A stretch of DNA of 22,842 nucleotides from CAZQNF01 sp964403325 (lineage in GTDB: Bacteria; Patescibacteriota; Patescibacteriia; Magasanikbacterales; GWA2-37-8), in assembly GCA_964403325.1 (NCBI GenBank), contig CAYOFO010000018.1:1-22842 (forward strand), read 5' to 3'. The notes beneath the pieces were generated by a model that saw only the letters and a program-made list of their open reading frames with translations, was not told the origin of the DNA and did no database searches. The position numbers and the translations under genes were made by a program. Positions within the stretch are counted from its first letter, which is position 1. Each line of letters begins with the position of its first letter. Shown in pieces: positions 7,759-13,919 of the stretch.

Positions 7759-7793
7759 GGAAAACCCACATTTATTCTTCGCTCACTTACTGC

Positions 7794-7831
7794 TTATAAG
7801 GGCAGTGCTCTAACCACTGAGCTATGGGCGC
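7794..7831 (-). pseudogene. 5' half of an interrupted tRNA gene (acceptor to anticodon loop)
   Basis: On the minus strand this is acceptor strand GCGCCCA, a TA linker, D arm GCTC-AGTGGTTA-GAGC, A26, anticodon stem CTGCC and loop CTTATAA, 38 nt in all. After the loop the sequence leaves the tRNA pattern: no T arm follows before the complete tRNA-Ile. The missing part is found 149 nt further on at 7644-7610. The direct repeat TATAAG occurs at both break points (7798-7793 and 7649-7644), as expected for an insertion with target duplication. A near-consensus promoter lies just upstream, so this half is probably transcribed. Confidence 0.75.
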
Positions 7832-7845
7832 GCGTAATGGAGGCT

Positions 7846-7874
7846 ATTATAGCGAAGACGTTGTTTTTTTTCAA
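7846..7874 (-). promoter_or_regulatory. Strong sigma70-type promoter of the tRNA unit
   Basis: On the minus strand a -35 box TTGAAA (7874-7869), a 17-bp spacer and a consensus -10 TATAAT (7851-7846) are present. The predicted start is a few nt upstream of the 5' tRNA half at 7831. With the terminator at 7603-7579 it defines a transcript of roughly 260 nt. Confidence 0.83.
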
Positions 7875-7883
7875 GAGCCGTAT

Positions 7884-7912
7884 TTGAAAAAGATGCTCAT
7901 TTTTGGTACAGT
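7884..7912 (+). promoter_or_regulatory. Sigma70-type promoter for manC
   Basis: A -35 box TTGAAA (7884-7889), a 17-bp spacer and a -10 box TACAGT (7907-7912) lie just upstream of the manC ATG at 7933. It sits 10 bp from the divergent tRNA promoter, so the two are nearly back to back. Confidence 0.65.
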
Positions 7913-7932
7913 AAACAGGTAATTTTTCAACT

Positions 7933-9015
7933 ATGAATATTGTCATTTTGTGCGGAGGAGTGGGTACTAGACTTTGGCCGCTCGGAAGAAAACATAGTCC
8001 TAAACAATTTTTTCCTATTTTAAGCAATAAACCCTTGGTGAGGGAGACGTATGATCGGTTTGTAAAGGTGTATGGTAAAAGTAGTATCTTTTTTTCGGTT
8101 ACTAAAGACTTGTTGCCTTCATTAAAAGAAATATTTCAAAATATTCCAGATCGTCAATTTATTGTGGAGCCAGATCGGCGTGATACAGCTCCGGCTATAG
8201 GGTATGTCGCATCAGTACTCTCGCTGCGCGCGCCGCACGAGCCAGTGGTTTTTTTGCCATCGGATCATTTTATTGGGAATGAAAAATTATTTTTACAATG
8301 TTTTAAGATAGGAGAGGAGTTGGTTCGGAAAACCGGAAAATTGGTGGATATTGGAATTAAAGCACTGTTCCCGAGCACAGTGCTTGGGTATACTAAAATC
8401 GGCTCAGTTTATTCTAAAAAAGGAAAAGTATGGGTGTATAATTTTTTGGGACATACGGAAAAGCCGGATATTGATACGGCCGCTAAGTATTTGGCACAAG
8501 GAAACTATCTGTGGCATGGCAGCTATTATATGTGGACGCCAGAAAAATTTTTAGAAGCAATCGCTAAGTACCAGCCTAAAATGTATGAAACTTTGACGGA
8601 AATGAAAAAGGCGATGCTGGCCAAGAAAAAAACCGCCATTGTAGGACTTTATAATAAGCTTGAAAAAATCTCGTTTGATTATGCTGTTACCGAGCGGCTT
8701 GATCCAAAAGATGTGCTTATTATTCAAGGAGAATTTGGCTGGAGTGATATCGGGGCATGGGATGTGCTCTACGAACAATTTAAAAAGCAAGCAGATAAAA
8801 ATGGTAACGTGATTAAAGGTGAGAGTATTACGATGGAAACAAAAAATTCACTTATTTTTGGGCAACCAAAAAAAATCGTAGCAACTATTGGTTTGGAAAA
8901 CATAATCATTGTTGATACGCCGGATGCTCTCTTGGTTTGCAGTAAAAGCAAAGCACAAGAAGTAAAAAAAATATTGATAGAGTTAGAAAAAAAAGGAAAG
9001 AAGAAGCTTTTATAA
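7933..9015 (+). CDS. manC: Mannose-1-phosphate guanylyltransferase
   Basis: This enzyme makes GDP-mannose from mannose-1-phosphate and GTP, supplying sugar for surface polysaccharides or glycoconjugates. The nucleotidyltransferase signature GGVGTRLWPLGRKHSPKQF lies at residues 8-26. EPDRRDTAPAIG (79-90), FLPSDHF (107-113), SFDYAVTE (247-254) and FGWSDIGAWD (268-277) follow in the standard order. At 360 aa it is the single-domain form: the C-terminal phosphomannose isomerase cupin of bifunctional AlgA/ManC enzymes is absent. It ends in a basic tail (KKGKKKLL). The ATG at 7933 lies at the start of the Rossmann-like fold. mltG starts 7 nt after its stop, suggesting joint transcription of two envelope genes. 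No other sugar-nucleotide genes are next to it. Confidence 0.95.
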   Translation: MNIVILCGGVGTRLWPLGRKHSPKQFFPILSNKPLVRETYDRFVKVYGKSSIFFSVTKDLLPSLKEIFQNIPDRQFIVEPDRRDTAPAIGYVASVLSLRAPHEPVVFLPSDHFIGNEKLFLQCFKIGEELVRKTGKLVDIGIKALFPSTVLGYTKIGSVYSKKGKVWVYNFLGHTEKPDIDTAAKYLAQGNYLWHGSYYMWTPEKFLEAIAKYQPKMYETLTEMKKAMLAKKKTAIVGLYNKLEKISFDYAVTERLDPKDVLIIQGEFGWSDIGAWDVLYEQFKKQADKNGNVIKGESITMETKNSLIFGQPKKIVATIGLENIIIVDTPDALLVCSKSKAQEVKKILIELEKKGKKKLL

Positions 9016-9022
9016 ACTACTT

Positions 9023-9916
9023 ATGTCTTTTAGCAAAAAATGTATCGTCGTCTTGTGTCTCATTCTTGCCATTGTTGGTGTGCGTTTTGTTTACAATAAA
9101 TACCAAGCTCGTGAGGCACGCATTGAAGCTGTGCGAATCGCAGCCGCGGCCAAGCGCGAAGAAGTTACGCTTACGATTATTCCCGGATGGACGTTGCGTC
9201 AAGTGGCGGATTATTTGGTGTTAAAAGGCTTTGCGACTACTACGAGAGATGTCTATGCTCTGACAGGTGAGCCGGCTATGTTAAGGTCGCGACAAGCTGG
9301 GCCGCCATTTCCCAGTGCTATGGATGGGTTGTATTTTGTTGAGCGTAAACCAGACAATCTCTCGCAAGAGGGGTATCTGGCACCAGAGACCTACCGAGTT
9401 TATCGCAATGCGTCGCTACTTGAAGTGGTGCAGAAACTGTTAACCCAGAGAAATAAAGAATTAGAAACAATTTTTCCAGGTCCCACGGAAAAAACCGCAC
9501 CTTTTTTGGATGGAAGATTTTCTGATGTTAGCTATTTGGAAATAATGACGATGGCAAGTATTATTGAAAAAGAAACTCGTGCGGATGAAGATCGGTCATT
9601 GGTAGCAGATATTTTGTGGCGCCGGTATGAAAAAAAATGGGCGCTGCAGGTTGATTCGAGTGTCCATTATGCGGTTGATAGAACCGGAGATGTGTTTACG
9701 ACCGCCCAAGAAAGAACAGTTTTGTCGCCCTGGAATACCTATAAATATCCAGGACTCCCGCCTGGGCCTATTTGTAATCCAAGCGTAGAATCAATTAAGG
9801 CAGCCTTAAACCCCGAGAAAAATTCGTATTGGTATTTTCTCACTGGTTCAGACGGGAAAATGCACTATGCGAGAACTTTAGAAGAGCACAATGCGAATCG
9901 GGCGAAATACCTATAA
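9023..9916 (+). CDS. mltG: Endolytic murein transglycosylase MltG
   Basis: A membrane-anchored enzyme (YceG family) that cleaves nascent glycan strands and is thought to terminate peptidoglycan chain growth. One N-terminal transmembrane segment (about residues 7-24) is followed by a small LysM-like region (45-85, with IPGWTLRQVADYL) and the catalytic domain. The family signature MASIIEKET lies at 177-185; E182 corresponds to the catalytic glutamate. LQVDSSVHYA (208-217), SPWNTYKYPGLPPGPICNPS (235-254) and a C-terminal LEEHN (286-290) are also typical. Length (297 aa) is slightly short but complete. It follows manC by 7 nt, and a 228-aa orphan starts 15 nt after it. No Shine-Dalgarno sequence is seen before ATG 9023. 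Confidence 0.95.
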   Translation: MSFSKKCIVVLCLILAIVGVRFVYNKYQAREARIEAVRIAAAAKREEVTLTIIPGWTLRQVADYLVLKGFATTTRDVYALTGEPAMLRSRQAGPPFPSAMDGLYFVERKPDNLSQEGYLAPETYRVYRNASLLEVVQKLLTQRNKELETIFPGPTEKTAPFLDGRFSDVSYLEIMTMASIIEKETRADEDRSLVADILWRRYEKKWALQVDSSVHYAVDRTGDVFTTAQERTVLSPWNTYKYPGLPPGPICNPSVESIKAALNPEKNSYWYFLTGSDGKMHYARTLEEHNANRAKYL

Positions 9917-9931
9917 ACAATCATTTAAGCT

Positions 9932-10618
9932 ATGTTTATGAGTGCTGTTGATGTGCGGGAAAACCTTACTGCTCAGTCCCATCTTGATGAAAGAATGGCT
10001 CGTACAGAATGGGAACGAGATTTAGTTCGATTTTGGAATCAAGGAAATGTAGATTTTAAAAATGAGGATCGTGAAAATCCAGGTGTTTACTTTCCGTCTA
10101 GCGCTGAAGCTGAGTCAGTTGCAGTTTTGTCTGGTCTTGTTCCGAGTAGCGTATTCCTTTTTTCTGGAGAAGAAATAAGTGTTGGTTGTATGTTTGTTTG
10201 TAAGGCCGGAACCATCCTAACAAGTCAAATGATTCGCAATGGAACGAGTAAATGTTTTGTTGTTGCTGCGCTTGATCAAGAATTGGCACAAAAAAATTTA
10301 CATAGATTGATCAAACCTTTTAGGCTGCCTTTTTTTGAGGATGATATAGAAGGTTTTGTTTTTCCACCAGACGATGATCTGCGCATTACGATAATTGTAC
10401 CGCCGGATGTGGAGGTAAAAACTTTGGCCGCTCGAGCAAGAGATCAAGCCTTGCTGCTGTCAAAAAAATTAGGTGGAGGAGGTATATGGATGCACAAGTG
10501 TGACTTTGTTATTATGACTCAGTTTTTTGCCGACCCAAATTGGGCATCGACTAGTGTAAATGAATGGCTCGAACACAATGTGGTTTATAAAACTTTTGGT
10601 CATAAAGAGCTATGTTAA
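9932..10618 (+). CDS. Hypothetical 228-aa protein overlapping queA
   Basis: A soluble protein with no signal peptide and no family I recognise. It begins with a charged helical region (about residues 8-45). An alpha/beta-looking middle follows (VAVLSGLVPSSVFLFSG around 64-80, and GCMFVCKAG). The C-terminal half has an acidic/proline patch (FPPDDDLRITIIVPPD, about 142-157), then a glycine-rich LGGGGIW (183-189). Cysteines are scattered without a metal-binding pattern. A second ATG lies 6 nt inside the first, so either may be used. It starts 15 nt after mltG and overlaps queA by 7 nt, so translational coupling with queA is likely. It could be a lineage-specific enzyme or binding protein; nothing visible decides. 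Confidence 0.68.
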   Translation: MFMSAVDVRENLTAQSHLDERMARTEWERDLVRFWNQGNVDFKNEDRENPGVYFPSSAEAESVAVLSGLVPSSVFLFSGEEISVGCMFVCKAGTILTSQMIRNGTSKCFVVAALDQELAQKNLHRLIKPFRLPFFEDDIEGFVFPPDDDLRITIIVPPDVEVKTLAARARDQALLLSKKLGGGGIWMHKCDFVIMTQFFADPNWASTSVNEWLEHNVVYKTFGHKELC

Positions 10619-11730
10619 CCTGTGATTTTGATTACTTGCTTCCGCCGGAACTTATTGCTCAAACTCCAGTCGAGCCAAGGGATTCGTCTCGGTTGATGGT
10701 GGTAAATAAAGAAAAACAGACAATTGAGCATCGTCGGTTTTTTGATATTATTGATTATTTGCAGCCAGGTGATTTATTGGTGTGGAATAATTCTAAGGTT
10801 TTTAAAGCGCGGCTCTTCGGGAAGATTAAAGCCGACGATGTGGGTTCTGAAAAAATAGTGGAGATTTTTCTCGTTCGCCCGACAGAAAATAAACATATTT
10901 GGAAAGCATTGGCTAAACCTGGGCGAAAATTAAAGACCGGATCAGAGGTGGTCTTTGCTGAAGATTTTGGCTGCGAAGTGGTAAATAAAGAAGCTGACGG
11001 AACCATCCTGGTTCGGTTTACGCAAGATGATGCGCTCGTACGGGTAAAAGCTAATGTGTACGGACAAGTTCCGTTGCCGCCGTATGTGGAAAATAAGGAT
11101 GTGAACGAAAAATCCAGTGAGGTAAATGCGAGGTATCAAACGATTTATGCTAAACACGAAGGGTCGGTCGCAGCGCCAACCGCCGGGTTTCATTTTACGC
11201 CGGAACTTATTGAAAAAATAAAAAATAAAGGTGTGCAATGTGCGGAAGTAACACTGCATGTGGGGCTTGGAACATTTTTGCCGGTCAAGACTGAGGTGGT
11301 TGAAGAACATGCCATGCACAGCGAATGGGTGGAGATAACCGAGCAAAACGCCCGGCTTATCAACGAAGCAAAAGCAGCTAAACGACGGGTGGTAGCGGTT
11401 GGCACAACGACGGTACGGACACTTGAGGGGTTGGCACAGTTTCAACTAAATTCTCGTTTGGCTCATGGGAGAGTCGGGGAATTTGTACTGCAACCTTTTT
11501 CTGGCGACATTAATATTTTTATTACCCCGGGTTTTACGTTCCGCGTGGTTGATGCGCTGGTTACCAATTTTCATCTGCCCAAGTCAACTCTTTTGATGCT
11601 GGTTAGTGCGTTTGCTGAGAGTAACGCTAAGACTCGGCATGGACGAGAATTTATGCTGAAATGCTACGTTGCGGCGGTAAAAGAAAAGTATCGATTTTTT
11701 AGTTTTGGTGATGCTATGTTTATAGTATAA
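10612..11730 (+). CDS. queA: S-adenosylmethionine:tRNA ribosyltransferase-isomerase
   Basis: QueA transfers and isomerises the ribosyl part of S-adenosylmethionine onto preQ1 at tRNA position 34, giving epoxyqueuosine for GUN-anticodon tRNAs. The N-terminus has FDYLLPPELIAQTPVEPRDS (6-25). WNNSKVFKARLFG (58-70), YGQVPLPPYV (150-159), SVAAPTAGFHFTPEL (185-199), LHVGLGTFLPVK (215-226), AVGTTTVRTLE (262-272) and VTNFHLPKSTLLMLVSAF (317-334) follow in the normal order. It is full length at 372 aa. The start overlaps the upstream gene by 7 nt. No tgt or preQ1 synthesis gene is in the window; substrate may be salvaged or the other genes may lie elsewhere. Confidence 0.96.
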   Translation: MLTCDFDYLLPPELIAQTPVEPRDSSRLMVVNKEKQTIEHRRFFDIIDYLQPGDLLVWNNSKVFKARLFGKIKADDVGSEKIVEIFLVRPTENKHIWKALAKPGRKLKTGSEVVFAEDFGCEVVNKEADGTILVRFTQDDALVRVKANVYGQVPLPPYVENKDVNEKSSEVNARYQTIYAKHEGSVAAPTAGFHFTPELIEKIKNKGVQCAEVTLHVGLGTFLPVKTEVVEEHAMHSEWVEITEQNARLINEAKAAKRRVVAVGTTTVRTLEGLAQFQLNSRLAHGRVGEFVLQPFSGDINIFITPGFTFRVVDALVTNFHLPKSTLLMLVSAFAESNAKTRHGREFMLKCYVAAVKEKYRFFSFGDAMFIV

Positions 11731-11743
11731 AAAAAAGATTATT

Positions 11744-11860
11744 TTGGTCCATGTTAACGAAACGCAACAAGATGAGCTTATTTATGTTGGAACAGATGAT
11801 TTTGGGGTAAGGTTGGAAAATTGGGAGGATTTTGTAAGTAATGAGGATGGGGCAAATTAA
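11744..11860 (+). pseudogene. Possible small ORF or 5' fragment in frame with the following gene
   Basis: From TTG at 11744 a frame of 38 codons runs to TAA at 11858-11860. Its product has normal composition (HVNETQQDELIYVGTDDFGV and then LENWEDFVS) and no ATG. The downstream 321-aa frame starts 6 nt later in the same phase, so the TAA is the only thing separating the two. It may be the decapitated N-terminus of a longer protein, an independent microprotein, or chance. The frame is open back to 11726, inside the end of queA. Confidence 0.35.
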
Positions 11861-11866
11861 AAATTA

Positions 11867-12832
11867 TTGAATCGAGGGTTATTTTATTTGGGTAAAAATA
11901 AGGGTATGGTGGAATGGTTTCGTCCGGAGTTAGCTTCGAGAAATAAAAAGATTTTTTTAAATACAGTAAGCGGAGCTGAAGCGTATTATTTGCGATTTGA
12001 TCTTTTCGTAGCTAAAATTTTAAGATTTATCAATCAACGTAAGGCTGATAGCGTTATTTTTTCTAAAACCGGGGAATTGCTTGCGATTCAGGATATTTTG
12101 CGAAAATGTAAACTGCTCAAGATTGACCCGGAACAATTAATAAAAGATTTTTATAATTTTTTTGAAGATGAGGGCTTGGGTCGTGTGCGTCTTCGGCAAA
12201 AAAGACAAGATGGGTTGCAGGAAAACGGTATGCAGCGAATTTTGCGTGATGGATCGGTTGGTTTGGCGGAAGCAATAAATCGTTTTTTAGATGTAAAGAT
12301 GGGTGGAAACCAGGTAACAAGAGCAGATTTGCAAACGTCTGCCCTGAGGCAAAAAAATGACCAAATGAAAGACGAAAATAATCAAAGTTTGGTACAGGAA
12401 ATTTTGAACGCTTTTGCTGCGGAACAGCTGAGTCCGAAACAAATAAGGGAATTTTTAACCCCTCAAGAGTCTGACCGGTTTAATAAGTTGTTGACACTTT
12501 TTCGCCAAGGTAAGGATTCTTTTGATGAGCAGGTTGAGTTGTCTGATTTGGTGTTAAAGCTACAGCCAAGTCTCTTGATTTCTTTGCCTTCCATTCAGTC
12601 TCTGGGGCGTAGTATTTATCATCCGGATGGAGCAAGAGAAGTGGTTTTAAAACCTGTCCCACCACCAACTCCTTCCGAGGATAGGGCTTTTATAAAAGCT
12701 GTCATAGAAGATCAGAGTATTTATCTCAACGGTTTGCCCGATCCTACCAGTTTAAACCCGGGCATTGCCGCTGCCCAACGTAGGCTCAATAAAAATGAAT
12801 ATCCGATCGAAGGCGCTACAAAGCAGGGTTAA
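11867..12832 (+). CDS. Hypothetical 321-aa protein
   Basis: A soluble protein with no recognised family. From TTG at 11867 it reads 321 codons; the first ATG is at 11906 (residue 14), which would give 308 aa. The N-terminal third is basic and aromatic (WFRPELASRNKKIFL, about 17-31). Next comes a helical segment (FVAKILRFINQRKAD), then a Gln-rich and charged helical middle (about 115-230). The last 60 residues include a proline run (KPVPPPTPSEDRAF, about 259-272) suggestive of a flexible linker. The in-frame TAA just upstream raises the possibility that the true gene once began before 11744. It lies about 137 nt after queA. Function cannot be proposed. Confidence 0.6.
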   Translation: MNRGLFYLGKNKGMVEWFRPELASRNKKIFLNTVSGAEAYYLRFDLFVAKILRFINQRKADSVIFSKTGELLAIQDILRKCKLLKIDPEQLIKDFYNFFEDEGLGRVRLRQKRQDGLQENGMQRILRDGSVGLAEAINRFLDVKMGGNQVTRADLQTSALRQKNDQMKDENNQSLVQEILNAFAAEQLSPKQIREFLTPQESDRFNKLLTLFRQGKDSFDEQVELSDLVLKLQPSLLISLPSIQSLGRSIYHPDGAREVVLKPVPPPTPSEDRAFIKAVIEDQSIYLNGLPDPTSLNPGIAAAQRRLNKNEYPIEGATKQG

Positions 12833-12896
12833 TGTTTTTTGTAAAAAAATGAGTTTTTAGTGGAAAGAAACAAAAAAACGACTAAAAAATTTAGTT

Positions 12897-12949
12897 CGCA
12901 TTTTTTGTTAAAATGTATTGACTTTTTTAAAAAAAACGAGTAAAATGCG
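12897..12949 (+). repeat. Inverted repeat enclosing the promoter of the 109-aa gene
   Basis: CGCATTTT (12897-12904) and AAAATGCG (12942-12949) are perfect 8-bp inverted arms 37 nt apart. The left arm lies upstream of the -35 box and the right arm covers most of the -10 box. This could be a bipartite operator. In such A/T-rich sequence chance is also possible. Confidence 0.4.
12918..12946 (+). promoter_or_regulatory. Sigma70-type promoter for the 109-aa gene
   Basis: A -35 box TTGACT (12918-12923), a 17-bp very A/T-rich spacer and a -10 box TAAAAT (12941-12946) lie 35 bp upstream of the ATG at 12981. Both boxes match the consensus at five of six positions. Confidence 0.78.
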
Positions 12950-12980
12950 TCTAATTTTAATTTATGGTTAATTTTATGCT

Positions 12981-13310
12981 ATGAAAAAATTAGCAGAGGG
13001 TGTTTTTGAGGGGCGTAGCCTTTTAAGAGAAGAAACAAGACCTTTTCTTTTGGTTCCACCCGACTTAACAGATGAAGAAGTAAGAGTCGCTTTACAGCTC
13101 TTTCACGGTCTTGATCCTTTATTTGAAGCCGATAACAATCTTGATTATAAGTATGATGTTGTCTTGGAAGAAATTGATGGTCAGCGATATTTTCGTTGTA
13201 CGGCAGATGCTTCTATTGAACGGCTTCTTGTGAGAAGAATATTGTTTTCAGATGCAAGAGAATTTGTTAGTAAGAGGCGAGAAGGAATGGGTGGCTTGAA
13301 AAGAAGATAA
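12981..13310 (+). CDS. Hypothetical 109-aa protein
   Basis: A small charged soluble protein of no family I recognise. It has a VPPDLTDEEVRVALQLF helix (about residues 30-46), an acidic middle (FEADNNLDYKYDVVLEEIDG, about 54-73) and a basic C-terminus ending in GGLKRR. A single YFRCTADASI segment (about 76-85) may be a beta strand plus turn. It is a single-gene unit with its own strong promoter at 12918-12946 and a bidirectional terminator straight after its stop, which supports a real and possibly well-expressed gene. No toxin, antitoxin or DNA-binding motif is clear. Confidence 0.68.
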   Translation: MKKLAEGVFEGRSLLREETRPFLLVPPDLTDEEVRVALQLFHGLDPLFEADNNLDYKYDVVLEEIDGQRYFRCTADASIERLLVRRILFSDAREFVSKRREGMGGLKRR

Positions 13311-13315
13311 AATAC

Positions 13316-13345
13316 AAAAAATCCGAGTTTTAACTCGGATTTTTT
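13316..13345. terminator. Bidirectional intrinsic terminator
   Basis: AAAAAATCCGAG and CTCGGATTTTTT flank a short TTTTAA loop, giving a perfect stem with A-runs and T-runs on the two sides. It lies between the convergent 109-aa gene and rplK and can serve both. Confidence 0.92.
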
Positions 13346-13357
13346 ATTTTGTTTGGA

Positions 13358-13780
13358 TTATTCAATCGTTACACCCATTTGTTTGGCAGTGCCTTCGACC
13401 ATTTTCATGGCTGCTTCGATGTCGTTCGCGTTAAGATCAGGCATTTTCTTTTCAGCGATTTGGCGGATCTGGGCTTTGGTGATTTTGCCAACTTTTTCCT
13501 GGAGAGGTTTGGCTGATCCTTTTTTGAGGCCAATAGTTTTTTTGATGAGTTCGGCAACTGGCGCGATCTTCATGATAAAGCTATAGGTGCGGTCTGCGTA
13601 AACAGTAATGACAACCGGTACAACTTCGCCTTTTTTGTCTTGAGTTTTATCGTTGAATTCTTTACAAAAACCAGCGATATTTAAGCCGTGCTGACCAAGT
13701 GCCGGACCGATTGGTGGTGCTGGGTTGGCGGCTCCGCCGACGATTTGAAGTTTAATTTGGGTTAAAATTTTTTTTGCCAT
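13358..13780 (-). CDS. rplK: 50S ribosomal protein L11 (uL11)
   Basis: L11 forms the base of the L7/L12 stalk with 23S rRNA helices 43-44, at the GTPase-associated centre where translation factors bind. The 140-aa product is full length. It begins KKILTQIKLQIVGGAANPAP (residues 3-22) and GPALGQHGLNIAGFCKEFN (25-43) follows. The C-terminal RNA-binding domain has KKTIGLKKGSAKP and DLNANDIEAAMKMVEGTAKQMG near the end. It follows nusG after a 139-bp gap containing a long hairpin. Normally rplA (L1) follows rplK; here a terminator follows at once and the next gene is a convergent orphan, so L1 is not in this cluster. Confidence 0.97.
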   Translation of the reverse strand: MAKKILTQIKLQIVGGAANPAPPIGPALGQHGLNIAGFCKEFNDKTQDKKGEVVPVVITVYADRTYSFIMKIAPVAELIKKTIGLKKGSAKPLQEKVGKITKAQIRQIAEKKMPDLNANDIEAAMKMVEGTAKQMGVTIE

Positions 13781-13820
13781 ATTATATGGTTTTAGAAAAT
13801 GTATATATTGTTTGAGAAGT

Positions 13821-13841
13821 CTCTACGTAGAAGCCGTAGAG
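13821..13841 (-). other. Small hairpin upstream of rplK
   Basis: CTCTACG (13821-13827) and CGTAGAG (13835-13841) form a perfect 7-bp stem with a 7-nt loop, about 40 nt upstream of the rplK start on the transcribed strand. It could be part of a structured rplK leader. Function is not known. Confidence 0.45.
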
Positions 13842-13852
13842 CAAACTGGTTT

Positions 13853-13910
13853 GGCTTAAGAAGCCGGAAAGATAGAAAAAATTTCCCGTACCTTTCCGGC
13901 TTTTTAAGCC
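13853..13910. other. Long hairpin between nusG and rplK
   Basis: Arms 13853-13871 and 13892-13910 pair over 19 bp with one mismatch, around a 20-nt loop; the core is AAGCCGGAAAG/CTTTCCGGCTT. It begins 10 nt after the nusG stop. On the minus strand no clean T-run follows, so it is not a textbook terminator for nusG. It may be a partial terminator, a processing site or a ribosomal-protein leader element. Confidence 0.7.
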
Positions 13911-13919
13911 GTTTATGGT

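Noticed and set aside
7645..7793. Group I intron in the split tRNA
   Set aside because: The segment is only 149 nt, half of it a normal tRNA, and I see no P3-P7 core elements. An ordinary self-splicing intron does not fit.
7610..7831. Three separate ordinary tRNA genes in tandem
   Set aside because: The outer two pieces each lack half of the cloverleaf and no complementary half lies next to them; only the middle one is complete.
10098..10289. Minus-strand 63-aa frame inside the 228-aa orphan
   Set aside because: It is antisense to a gene that is in tight spacing with mltG and queA and has no start context or neighbours of its own.
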